From NCBI RefSeq assembly GCF_900187125.1, contig NZ_LT906468.1:682001-746000 (forward strand): a stretch of 64,000 nt of DNA. The letters are read 5' to 3'. Below, one piece after another: positions 55,207 through 62,798 of the stretch (position 1 is its first letter; each line of letters opens with the position of its first letter). The DNA comes from Sphingobacterium mizutaii. Its GTDB lineage: Bacteria; Bacteroidota; Bacteroidia; Sphingobacteriales; Sphingobacteriaceae. Made by a program: the position numbers and the translations under genes. The notes below the pieces were generated by a model. It saw only the letters and a list, made by a program, of their open reading frames with translations, searched no databases and had not been told where the DNA came from.

Positions 55207-55237
55207 CAAATATCCAAGATGTTTTTGAGAATTGCAA
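55207..55237 (-). promoter_or_regulatory. trp operon promoter
   Basis: TTG at 55237..55235, a 20-nt spacer, and GATATTTG (one mismatch to TAnnTTTG) at 55214..55207. The predicted start near 55200 lies only about 5 nt before the leader-peptide ATG. Confidence 0.5.
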
Positions 55238-55264
55238 GAAATCCTTTTAAAAAATGATTTTTTG

Positions 55265-55735
55265 TTAATATGTAACAAAATGTGCCATTTCGTTTCCTTT
55301 AGAAACCAAAGTGAAAGACCCGATTTTATCACCTTCAACATAAATGCTTGTCACCAGTCTATTCTTATAATAAACGAAGTACATATTGTCTACATCTAGA
55401 TCTTCAGGGTCGATATCACGAACTTCTTTGCGTGGTAGCTCTGAATAATTCCTGATTTCGATCTGATCGATGTTCTTGCTGTTTAAGTTTAGTCTGATTT
55501 CCTCCAGGCTTACCTCTAAATAATCGTAAAGTTCATCAGAAGGCTCATTCACAATGACCCATTTGCTCAGGATTACATCCAGTGCAATTTCATTGTCATT
55601 CAGGTCATAGATAAAATCTGTAGCTATATCCCTGCTATTGAAAGTATATTCTTCCGTTTGATCATCATGCTCAATTTGGGCAGAAGTGAACAAAGGACTT
55701 AGCAAAAGCAAGAAATAAAGTAAGTAATGTTTCAT
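55265..55735 (-). CDS. Exported hypothetical protein
   Basis: A 156-residue protein with a clear signal peptide (about 1-19, LLLLSPLFTSAQ) and a small soluble, acidic mature part (EHDDQTEEYTFNSRDIATDF, NDNEIALDVILSKWVI, later VRDIDPEDLDVDNMYFVYYK). It is predicted periplasmic or surface-exposed. I do not recognise a family, and no metal or catalytic motif stands out. It is a single gene directly upstream of the trp promoter; no terminator is visible between them, so some read-through into the trp leader is possible. Confidence 0.65.
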   Translation of the reverse strand: MKHYLLYFLLLLSPLFTSAQIEHDDQTEEYTFNSRDIATDFIYDLNDNEIALDVILSKWVIVNEPSDELYDYLEVSLEEIRLNLNSKNIDQIEIRNYSELPRKEVRDIDPEDLDVDNMYFVYYKNRLVTSIYVEGDKIGSFTLVSKGNEMAHFVTY

Positions 55736-55840
55736 TCAGTAGTTTTTATTGTCGTTCTATTGACATAAAAAATGCAGAAAGGATTAATTTGTTTAGAATT
55801 TCACGAATGTTCCGCGACACATTAACCCCATGATATTAAA

Positions 55841-55865
55841 AAAGCGCCTTTCTTCAAGGCGCTTT
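55841..55865 (-). terminator. Terminator of the DUF2795 gene
   Basis: Perfect 10-bp stem AAAGCGCCTT/AAGGCGCTTT with a 5-nt loop (55841-55865), 12 nt past the stop. Confidence 0.8.
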
Positions 55866-55876
55866 CTATACCGATT

Positions 55877-56098
55877 TTAATATTCGTCTTCGTTGAAAAA
55901 GAAATCATCTTTTGTTGGATAATCTGGCCAGATTTCCTCAATGTTTTCATAAGGTTCACCATCATCTTCCAACGCCTGAAGATTCTCAATTACTTCAACT
56001 GGTGCTCCAGAGCGAATCGCATAATCAATTAATTCGTCTTTTGTCGCTGGCCATGGAGCGTCTTCTAAATGAGAAGCTAATTCAAGTGTCCAATACAT
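55877..56098 (-). CDS. DUF2795-family small acidic protein
   Basis: A 73-residue cytosolic protein, very acidic (pI low from many Asp/Glu). The sequence MYWTLELASHLEDAPWPATK, then IDYAIRSGAPVEVIENLQAL and IEEIWPDYPTKDDFFFNEDE, is the DUF2795 pattern, common and strongly conserved in Bacteroidota but without a known role. Its constant size and high conservation suggest a housekeeping adaptor. A single gene with a clean terminator. Confidence 0.88.
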   Translation of the reverse strand: MYWTLELASHLEDAPWPATKDELIDYAIRSGAPVEVIENLQALEDDGEPYENIEEIWPDYPTKDDFFFNEDEY

Positions 56099-56233
56099 AT
56101 CTCTTTAATTAAGTTTCACGTTTTCGCAAAAATAATATTTAATTTAACTAATGCAAGGAAATTATCTTTAATTCTTTGTTAACGGGTATATTTTGCAGAA
56201 AATCAACGTGTTAAAATGAAACATTTCTTAAAA

Positions 56234-56986
56234 TCAGCTGCTCTGATTCCAGAGTTTTTTCATTTTTTCATAAACTTCCATTTCAATTGAGTCATATTTT
56301 AGACTTGAACCACTGTCATAAGTAATCGGTTTGAGTACCGATATTTTTATTACCCCTGGTTTTGAACCAAATCTTCCGCCATCATCCCATAAGATTTCCC
56401 AAGCATTATGGATCACTACCGGTAGGATGGGAGTGTTGTTTTCAATCGCCATTTTAAAGGCTCCTGCCTTGAACTTGTGAAGTACCGGTGGAAACTCCTC
56501 ATCTATCTTTCCCTCCGGAAAAATCACGACAGATTTACCTTCTTTTAAGAGCTCAGTTGCTCTTTTAAATGCCTTAAAGGCTGATATCTTACTTTGTCTG
56601 TTTACTGGGATGTCAATTGATTTAAAGAATATTCGCGTAACGGGATTCTTCATTAATTCTACTTTACCAATAAAAGAAAATTCTTGGGGACAGAGATAAG
56701 TGAGTGCGGTAATGTCTAATATGGAAGTGTGGTTTGGACAGATGATATAGGGTTTGCTCCAATCAATCGGTACCTCATAGTCTATTTTGAACCTGATACC
56801 GACTAGATGTACACTGAGGATGGAAATCCATTTCCTGAACCAAACTATAGAAGAGTAATGCTTAACGGGGTTTTTAGAAAGGAAATATAAAATTGGAAAA
56901 CATAATGAAAAGAAAAAAAGGACGGATACGAAATATAATAACCTATGTATTTTCTTTAAAAATATTAACATATCTTCCTTAAACAT
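56234..56986 (-). CDS. PlsC-type 1-acyl-glycerol-3-phosphate acyltransferase
   Basis: A 250-residue membrane-bound acyltransferase. One or two N-terminal hydrophobic helices (about 16-35) anchor it; the family motifs follow: CPNHTSILDIT (HX4D), IDIPVNRQ, VIFPEGKIDEE and LPVVIHNAW. It likely acylates lysophosphatidate at sn-2 or a related lipid; several paralogues per genome are normal, so the exact acceptor is open. An internal ATG five codons later (56971) is also possible. No plsC operon partner is near. Confidence 0.9.
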   Translation of the reverse strand: MFKEDMLIFLKKIHRLLYFVSVLFFFSLCFPILYFLSKNPVKHYSSIVWFRKWISILSVHLVGIRFKIDYEVPIDWSKPYIICPNHTSILDITALTYLCPQEFSFIGKVELMKNPVTRIFFKSIDIPVNRQSKISAFKAFKRATELLKEGKSVVIFPEGKIDEEFPPVLHKFKAGAFKMAIENNTPILPVVIHNAWEILWDDGGRFGSKPGVIKISVLKPITYDSGSSLKYDSIEMEVYEKMKKLWNQSS

Positions 56987-57009
56987 CTTTTCTGATGGTA
57001 TAAAAATAT

Positions 57010-57037
57010 AAAAAGCTTCACAATCGTGAAGCTTTTT
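57010..57037 (-). terminator. Terminator of the M20 dipeptidase gene
   Basis: Perfect 12-bp stem AAAAAGCTTCAC/GTGAAGCTTTTT with an AATC loop, 3 nt beyond the stop of the M20 gene. Confidence 0.82.
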
Positions 57038-57040
57038 ATT

Positions 57041-58411
57041 TTATTTACTTAGTTCAGCATAATATTTATGGAACAAAGGAATAGTTTCGATTCCCTTTAA
57101 ATAGTTTTCAATACCATACTTTTCATTTGGAGAGTGCAGATTGTCTGAATCCAAACCAAAACCTAGCAATACAGTTTTGATACCTAATTCTTTTTCAAAT
57201 AGAGCAACGATTGGAATAGAACCACCACCTCTTGTAGGGATTGGTTTTTTATTAAATGTTTCTTCCAATGCTTTTTCAGCAGCCTTATATGCGATGCTGT
57301 CCGTAGGGGTAACTACTGGTTCACCACCATGATGAGGTTTAACTTCTACCTTAACTGATTTAGGAGCGATCTTTTCAAAATGTTCCTTGAACAATTTAGT
57401 GATACGCTCAGAATTTTGATTAGGAACCAAACGCATTGAAATCTTTGCGAATGCTTTTGAAGGCAATACAGTTTTTGCACCTTCTCCAATATAACCACCC
57501 CAGATACCGTTTACCTCCAAAGTAGGACGGATTCCAGTGCGTTCAATCGTAGTGAATCCTTTTTCACCCCATAATTCCTTCACACCTAGATCTTGTTCGT
57601 ATTCTTCAACATCAAAAGGAGCTTCGTTCAAAGCTTTTCTTTCTGCTTCGGTCAATTCCAGAACATCATCGTAGAATCCTGGGATCGCGATATGATTATT
57701 CTCATCATGTAAAGAAGCAATCATTTTTGAAAGGATGGTAGCAGGGTTGGCTACTGCACCACCATACACACCTGAGTGAAGGTCACGGTTAGGACCAGTA
57801 ACTTCAACTTCAACATAAGAAAGACCACGCAATCCTGTTTCTAAAGAAGGATTTTCTAGGCTGATCATGGAAGTATCTGAAATAACGATTACATCAGCTT
57901 TAAGACGCTCTTTGTTCGCATTGACAAAGATACCCAAGTTAGCTGAACCTACTTCTTCCTCTCCTTCGATCATGAATTTAACATTACATGCCAATTCATT
58001 TTCTTTCATCATATATTCAAAAGCCTTTACGTGCATGTAGAACTGACCTTTGTCGTCAGCAGCACCACGAGCATAGATTTTACCGTCGCGAACAGTTGGC
58101 TCAAATGGAGGAGTTTCCCATAATTCAATGGGATCTGCCGGTTGAACGTCATAATGTCCATAAACCAAAACTGTAGGTAAACTTGGGTCGATGATCTTCT
58201 CCCCATATACGATAGGATAGCCTGCAGTTGGACAAATCTCAACATTGTCGGCACCTGCATCCTTAAGTTTTTGAGCTACAAATTGTGCGGTATTGATTAC
58301 ACCTTCCTTGAACTGTGGGTCAGCACTAACTGATGGAAAGCGCAATAATTCAAATAATTCTTCTAAGAAGCGATCTTTGTTTGCTTCTACATAGTCTTTG
58401 ATTTTTTGCAT
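57041..58411 (-). CDS. M20-family dipeptidase
   Basis: A 456-residue cytosolic metallopeptidase of the M20 dipeptidase group. Zinc ligands and catalytic residues are in VYGHYDVQPADP, YARGAADDKGQFYMHV, MIEGEEEVGSAN (general-base Glu) and a late GLDSDNLHSPNEK with the last His; the dimerisation/lid domain has LHSGVYGGAVANP. It would split imported di- or small peptides into amino acids, matching the peptide-uptake locus at 16-28 kb, though they are 29 kb apart. A single gene with a strong terminator. Confidence 0.92.
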   Translation of the reverse strand: MQKIKDYVEANKDRFLEELFELLRFPSVSADPQFKEGVINTAQFVAQKLKDAGADNVEICPTAGYPIVYGEKIIDPSLPTVLVYGHYDVQPADPIELWETPPFEPTVRDGKIYARGAADDKGQFYMHVKAFEYMMKENELACNVKFMIEGEEEVGSANLGIFVNANKERLKADVIVISDTSMISLENPSLETGLRGLSYVEVEVTGPNRDLHSGVYGGAVANPATILSKMIASLHDENNHIAIPGFYDDVLELTEAERKALNEAPFDVEEYEQDLGVKELWGEKGFTTIERTGIRPTLEVNGIWGGYIGEGAKTVLPSKAFAKISMRLVPNQNSERITKLFKEHFEKIAPKSVKVEVKPHHGGEPVVTPTDSIAYKAAEKALEETFNKKPIPTRGGGSIPIVALFEKELGIKTVLLGFGLDSDNLHSPNEKYGIENYLKGIETIPLFHKYYAELSK

Positions 58412-58632
58412 TTCAAAAGTGTTTTTACAAAGGTAATGAAATAAATTTTACAAGAGCTGTAACTTTTTCTTTCTCCCAACGACATATGATTACAAAGAAT
58501 TTCAATAAATGAAATCTCGTTTTTTAAACCATTGTGTTAAATGATTGTTAAAGAGCTTTTAGTTTTCTGTTATTTCTCACAATAGTGATAATTTAGTGCT
58601 GCCTTTATTTGATTTGAAACTTTAACTTTTTT

Positions 58633-61419
58633 ATGAAACCACTAACCAAAGTAATCTTAAGCCTATTTCTCGGTTTATTTTCACTTGCAAGTTTTGCCCA
58701 AACTAAGATCACGGGTACTGTCGTTGATGAAACCGACAAGACAAAGCTAACAAATGCCACAGTCATGCTATTGCAGGCGAAAGATTCCATTCTCGTTGAT
58801 TTCACGCGAGCAAATCAAGAGGGCAAATTCTCTCTTAATAATCCCGATACCACGGATTATATAGTCATCATCAGTTATCCTAAATTTGGTGACTTCTTTG
58901 AAACGATCAGCAAAGGCACCGGAAACAAGAGCCTCGGTGAAGTCACTATGCAAAGTGCTGCCAACTTGATTGAAGAAGTGTTAATTACCGGTAAGATTCC
59001 CGTAGTCATCAAGGGAGATACCGTAGAATACGATGCATCCAGTTTTGTCACCGAGAAAAATGCGAAGGTAGAAGACCTGTTAAAGGTCCTTCCTGGTATC
59101 TCTGTCGATGCTTCTGGTAAGATTACTGCTCAAGGGAAGACCGTTGAAAAGGTCCTTGTTGATGGTGAAGAGTTTTTCGGAGATGACCCTAAGCTCGTAA
59201 CCCGTAATATCCGTTCGGATATGGTGGACAAGGTGCAGGTCTTTGAGAAAAAATCTGAAGAGGCTGAACGGACAGGAGTTGATGACGGAACGCGTGTGCA
59301 AACCATCAACGTAAAATTAAAAGAAGATGCCAAGAACGGTATGTTCGGTAAGCTTGAAGGAGGCGGAGGTCTAGATGATAACTCCGGTTATTACCTTGGA
59401 AAAGCAGCCATCAATAAATTCAAAGGTTCTCAGAAGATCTCTGCATACGGTATTACTTCTAATGATGGTACAACAGATTTAGACTGGCGTGAAGCTGAGA
59501 AATTTGGTGTCGATAATGGAAATATGACTGTCCTGGATGATGGCGGAATTATGATCACTGGTGGTGGCGGATTCCTGAACAATACCAATAGGGGACAACC
59601 TAAAGCCTTGACCGCTGGGGTTTCATTTATGGATGCTTGGAAAGAAAAGAAACATAAGCTGAACCTTAATTATAAGTATGGTATGGCGGAAAATGAAGTC
59701 AATACCAACACCATTAGCCAAACACCATTGACGGAAGGTATCTCAAATTCTGAAACTGATAACGATGATATCTCAAAAAGTACCGGACATCGTCTGAACA
59801 CAAAATATGATGTCAATATCGACTCCTTGACTTCCCTGACATTACGTGTGGCTGCTTCAAAAATGAACAGCGAAAATAATACACAGCGTAGTGGTAAGAG
59901 CTTTAAAAATGGTGAACTTCAATCGGAAGATGAGCGTTCTCAAGATATCAATTCTTCAAATGACAACTTCAACTACGATGCTAACTTCACTAGGAAATTT
60001 GCAAAAGAAGGCCGTTCCATCAACTTAAAGTTCACTGGAAACTTGGGTAAGACAGAATCCGATATGATGTTGAACTCTTCTTTGAAGAACGTAGTAGAAG
60101 GAACAGAAACAGTAGTGGATCAGTTTAAAGACAATTCCAACAACTCGAATTCGATCATGGCTGCTGCAACATATACAGAGCCAATCTCTAAGAAGATCAA
60201 TATGGCCTTTGGGTATGAATACACCAATTCTAAAGCACATTCCATCAATAGTGCCTACAACAAAGATGCTTCTGGAAATTATACCGATTTCGATGAGGAA
60301 TTCAGTAATGACTTCAATTTCAATACGGTTAGAAACGCTGCTAATATTTCATTCAACTATAAAGCTGATAAAATTGAGTTTAACTTGACCAATAATATCA
60401 GACATGATGATATGTTCCAGAAGAACAACTTGGCAGGGAATGAGATGAGCAGAGATTACCTAACTTATAATCCTAGAGCTCGTTTCAGGTATAACTTTAC
60501 CAAGGCGAAATCATTGAACTTATCGTATAATAGGTCCAACTCATTGCCTTCCTTGTTCCAAATCCAACCCTTGAAACAAAACGAAGACCAGATGAACCAA
60601 TATTTCGGTAATGAAGGGTTGAAACCATCCGTTTCAAACAACTACAACCTGAACTATTATTGGTATGATATGCTAAAAGGAAAGAATATGTACACTGGAA
60701 TTGGTATGACGCAGACATTAAATGCGATCCAGACCGACGTGGTTATCCATCCTTCCCTGAAAAGAGATCTTTATTATGTCAATACCGATAAGGCCATGAT
60801 CAATGGTTATGTATATGGTGGTTACTTTTTTGATCTAATCAAGAAACAGCAGATCAAGATGAACTTAGGATTGAATGCAAACCTAAATAACTATTACAAC
60901 AAGATCAAAGACCTTTCTGATGTCAATAATCCAAAGGGTTTTGAAGAAAATAAAAACATCAGCTACAGCTTCGGAACGGATATCGGTTTCCAAAAAAATA
61001 CAACCAAAGGATTTGATTTTTATCTGAATTTCAATCCAGGCTATAGAGTCTTGAAGACGACATTGAACCCTGAGTTGAATTCTGAAGGTTTCACATTCGA
61101 CTCTTACGGTAGATTTACTTACTACCTACCTGCGAAAATTCAGTTGACTGGTGAGTTGAACTACGAATATGAGGCAGCGACTAAATCATTACCTACCGAT
61201 TTCAGTAGGTTGAAGTTCAGTCCTGGTGTCTCTAAGAAATTCCTGAAAAATGAAAGCCTGATTGCATCGTTCTATGTGAATGACGTATTCAACCAAAACG
61301 TTGGATTTAGCAGAAGCCAATCTGGTCAAGCGATCACCCAACAACGCTTTAACAATATCGCAAGATATTACATGCTGAAACTATCTTGGGAATTCACATC
61401 AATGAAAGGAGCTGAGTAA
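58633..61419 (+). CDS. Outer-membrane beta-barrel protein (OMP_b-brl_3 type)
   Basis: A 928-residue outer-membrane protein. Signal peptide (about 1-22, SLASFAQ), a carboxypeptidase-like strand domain (about 23-110), a plug-like segment (EEVLITGKIPVVIKGDTVEY, VEDLLKVLPGISVDASGKI, DGEEFFGDDPKLVTRNIRSD), then a barrel ending SWEFTSMKGAE. It resembles TonB-dependent receptors of the OMP_b-brl_3 kind, but the TonB box is not obvious. It is followed after 2 nt by a GLPGLI gene, a pairing often seen in Bacteroidota. The cargo is unknown. Confidence 0.9.
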   Translation: MKPLTKVILSLFLGLFSLASFAQTKITGTVVDETDKTKLTNATVMLLQAKDSILVDFTRANQEGKFSLNNPDTTDYIVIISYPKFGDFFETISKGTGNKSLGEVTMQSAANLIEEVLITGKIPVVIKGDTVEYDASSFVTEKNAKVEDLLKVLPGISVDASGKITAQGKTVEKVLVDGEEFFGDDPKLVTRNIRSDMVDKVQVFEKKSEEAERTGVDDGTRVQTINVKLKEDAKNGMFGKLEGGGGLDDNSGYYLGKAAINKFKGSQKISAYGITSNDGTTDLDWREAEKFGVDNGNMTVLDDGGIMITGGGGFLNNTNRGQPKALTAGVSFMDAWKEKKHKLNLNYKYGMAENEVNTNTISQTPLTEGISNSETDNDDISKSTGHRLNTKYDVNIDSLTSLTLRVAASKMNSENNTQRSGKSFKNGELQSEDERSQDINSSNDNFNYDANFTRKFAKEGRSINLKFTGNLGKTESDMMLNSSLKNVVEGTETVVDQFKDNSNNSNSIMAAATYTEPISKKINMAFGYEYTNSKAHSINSAYNKDASGNYTDFDEEFSNDFNFNTVRNAANISFNYKADKIEFNLTNNIRHDDMFQKNNLAGNEMSRDYLTYNPRARFRYNFTKAKSLNLSYNRSNSLPSLFQIQPLKQNEDQMNQYFGNEGLKPSVSNNYNLNYYWYDMLKGKNMYTGIGMTQTLNAIQTDVVIHPSLKRDLYYVNTDKAMINGYVYGGYFFDLIKKQQIKMNLGLNANLNNYYNKIKDLSDVNNPKGFEENKNISYSFGTDIGFQKNTTKGFDFYLNFNPGYRVLKTTLNPELNSEGFTFDSYGRFTYYLPAKIQLTGELNYEYEAATKSLPTDFSRLKFSPGVSKKFLKNESLIASFYVNDVFNQNVGFSRSQSGQAITQQRFNNIARYYMLKLSWEFTSMKGAE

Positions 61420-61421
61420 TT

Positions 61422-62213
61422 ATGAAAATGAAATATATATTATCGACTATACTTTTGGCCATCCTGAGCATGGGATTCGCCAATGCACAATATGCGTTCT
61501 TCCCTGAACAAGGAACCATTACCTATGACAAAACTGTTCACGTCAAGAATCTGATGCGTAGGCATATCCAAACCTTAAAAGACGGAGATTTCTCCAAGAA
61601 GTATTTTGAGGAAATGATGACCAAGGCTCCAGAAACTGCGGTATTGACCAAGAAACTGTCATTTAGCGGTTCCGAGTTCTCCGTTGAGCCTGTTGAAAAG
61701 GATCAGCCGCAAATGGTGGCTAATCTATTGCGTATGGGACTTCTGGATTACGGAGCTAAAGTATACCAAAACTTGGCAAAGGATGAATCCTTACAGACCA
61801 TGGAAATGGGAGGCTCACAGATCAACATTAAAGACTCCCTGACGAACGTTAAGTGGAAGATAACAAATGAGTACAGAAACATTGCGGGATACGATTGTAG
61901 AAGAGCTAACGGCGTCACATTGGACTCTGTGTATGTAGTTGCCTTCTATACCGACCAGATCCCAACTGCAGGGTCACCGAGTACCCTTCATGGCTTACCT
62001 GGAATGATCTTGGGATTGGTGGTTCCAGAACAACATTTCAATATCTATGCAACAAAGGTGGAAATGCAAGCAACCACAGTGAACTCCAATATCTTTAAGA
62101 AAAAAGCGGATACCATGACCAGACAACAAACCAAAGATCGTATGAAAGAGATCTTTGGCCGTTGGATGACCGACAAACAGTTTAACCTGATCATGGCTGC
62201 CATATTCTTATAG
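61422..62213 (+). CDS. GLPGLI-family exported protein
   Basis: A 263-residue exported protein (signal about 1-22, GFANAQ). The diagnostic LHGLPGMILGLVVPEQ motif (about 190-205) places it in the GLPGLI family, predicted surface or periplasmic proteins of Bacteroidota whose role is unproven. A WKITNEYRNIAGYDCRRA block lies before it. It starts 2 nt after the barrel gene and ends at a hairpin terminator, so both form a two-gene operon and probably one complex. Confidence 0.9.
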   Translation: MKMKYILSTILLAILSMGFANAQYAFFPEQGTITYDKTVHVKNLMRRHIQTLKDGDFSKKYFEEMMTKAPETAVLTKKLSFSGSEFSVEPVEKDQPQMVANLLRMGLLDYGAKVYQNLAKDESLQTMEMGGSQINIKDSLTNVKWKITNEYRNIAGYDCRRANGVTLDSVYVVAFYTDQIPTAGSPSTLHGLPGMILGLVVPEQHFNIYATKVEMQATTVNSNIFKKKADTMTRQQTKDRMKEIFGRWMTDKQFNLIMAAIFL

Positions 62214-62265
62214 GGTCATAATAAGATCTTAATTTATTAAGCAATTCAAAATTAATGATGATGCA

Positions 62266-62289
62266 AAGAGCCGGATTTATCCGGCTCTT
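62266..62289 (+). terminator. Terminator of the barrel-GLPGLI operon
   Basis: A perfect 11-bp stem AAGAGCCGGAT/ATCCGGCTCTT with a 2-nt loop. The T-run is weak. Confidence 0.6.
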
Positions 62290-62302
62290 CGCTTTGAGAG
62301 AG

Positions 62303-62435
62303 TAATTAGTATATAGTATTTAGTATATAGTATTTAGACCTAAGTCTGTGCTCGAAAGAGTTGATCGTTTTATCTTGGTCTATCCTCTCATCCCTTTAAT
62401 CCTGGTTCAAAAGTCTCCCCAATCCTGGTTCAACT
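62303..62435. repeat. Intergenic repeat, copy with ATCCTGGTTCAA units
   Basis: TAGTATATAGTATT occurs twice in tandem (62308 and 62322), followed by TATCTTGGTCTATCCTCTCA, then TCCCTTTAATCCTGGTTCAA and a second AATCCTGGTTCAA. The latter blocks match the composite repeats at 2.2, 8.6 and (inverted) 37.0 kb. No ORF. Confidence 0.5.
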
Positions 62436-62441
62436 GCAAAA

Positions 62442-62473
62442 AAAAATCCCGGTCAGTACTGACCGGGATTTTT
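62442..62473 (-). terminator. Terminator of the histone-like gene
   Basis: A perfect 16-bp inverted repeat AAAAATCCCGGTCAGT/ACTGACCGGGATTTTT, 18 nt past the stop, with T-run on the minus strand. Confidence 0.85.
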
Positions 62474-62491
62474 ATGCTTTAATTCAACGAA

Positions 62492-62671
62492 TTATTTCTT
62501 CTCGTTTTTCTTAGAAGTAACTTCGTTACGAATTTCTTGAGCTAAAGTTTTGATCTCTTGTAACCCTTTACGAACGCGTGTTCCTGCAGCAGAGTTTCCG
62601 TTATTGAAGAATTTTTCTGCGTCAGCTTCGATTGAAGCTACTAGCTCTTTTAATTTAGTGTAGTTTTCCAT
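62492..62671 (-). CDS. Hc1-like mini-histone H1
   Basis: A 59-residue basic protein: MENYTKLKELVASIEADAEK, FFNNGNSAAGTRVRKGLQEI, then KTLAQEIRNEVTSKKNEKK. This is the histone-H1/Hc1-like family common in Bacteroidota: two amphipathic helices with a basic tail that would bind DNA without sequence preference and help condense the nucleoid. It falls just under common length cut-offs. Single gene with one of the strongest terminators in the window, consistent with high expression. Confidence 0.85.
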   Translation of the reverse strand: MENYTKLKELVASIEADAEKFFNNGNSAAGTRVRKGLQEIKTLAQEIRNEVTSKKNEKK

Positions 62672-62798
62672 TTTTTAATTAATATAATTTTAGTTTTTCT
62701 TAATTAATTCTCTAATATATCATAAATATACAAAAGGAATGCAAACAATGCGAATTTTAAAATGTTTTTTTGTGTTATAAACGCCTTTTTTGTGGCAT

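Noticed and set aside
62247..62254. Minus-strand TAATTTTG box after the GLPGLI gene
   Set aside because: A single -7 box without a -33 partner is expected by chance in AT-rich DNA, and no transcript end fits.
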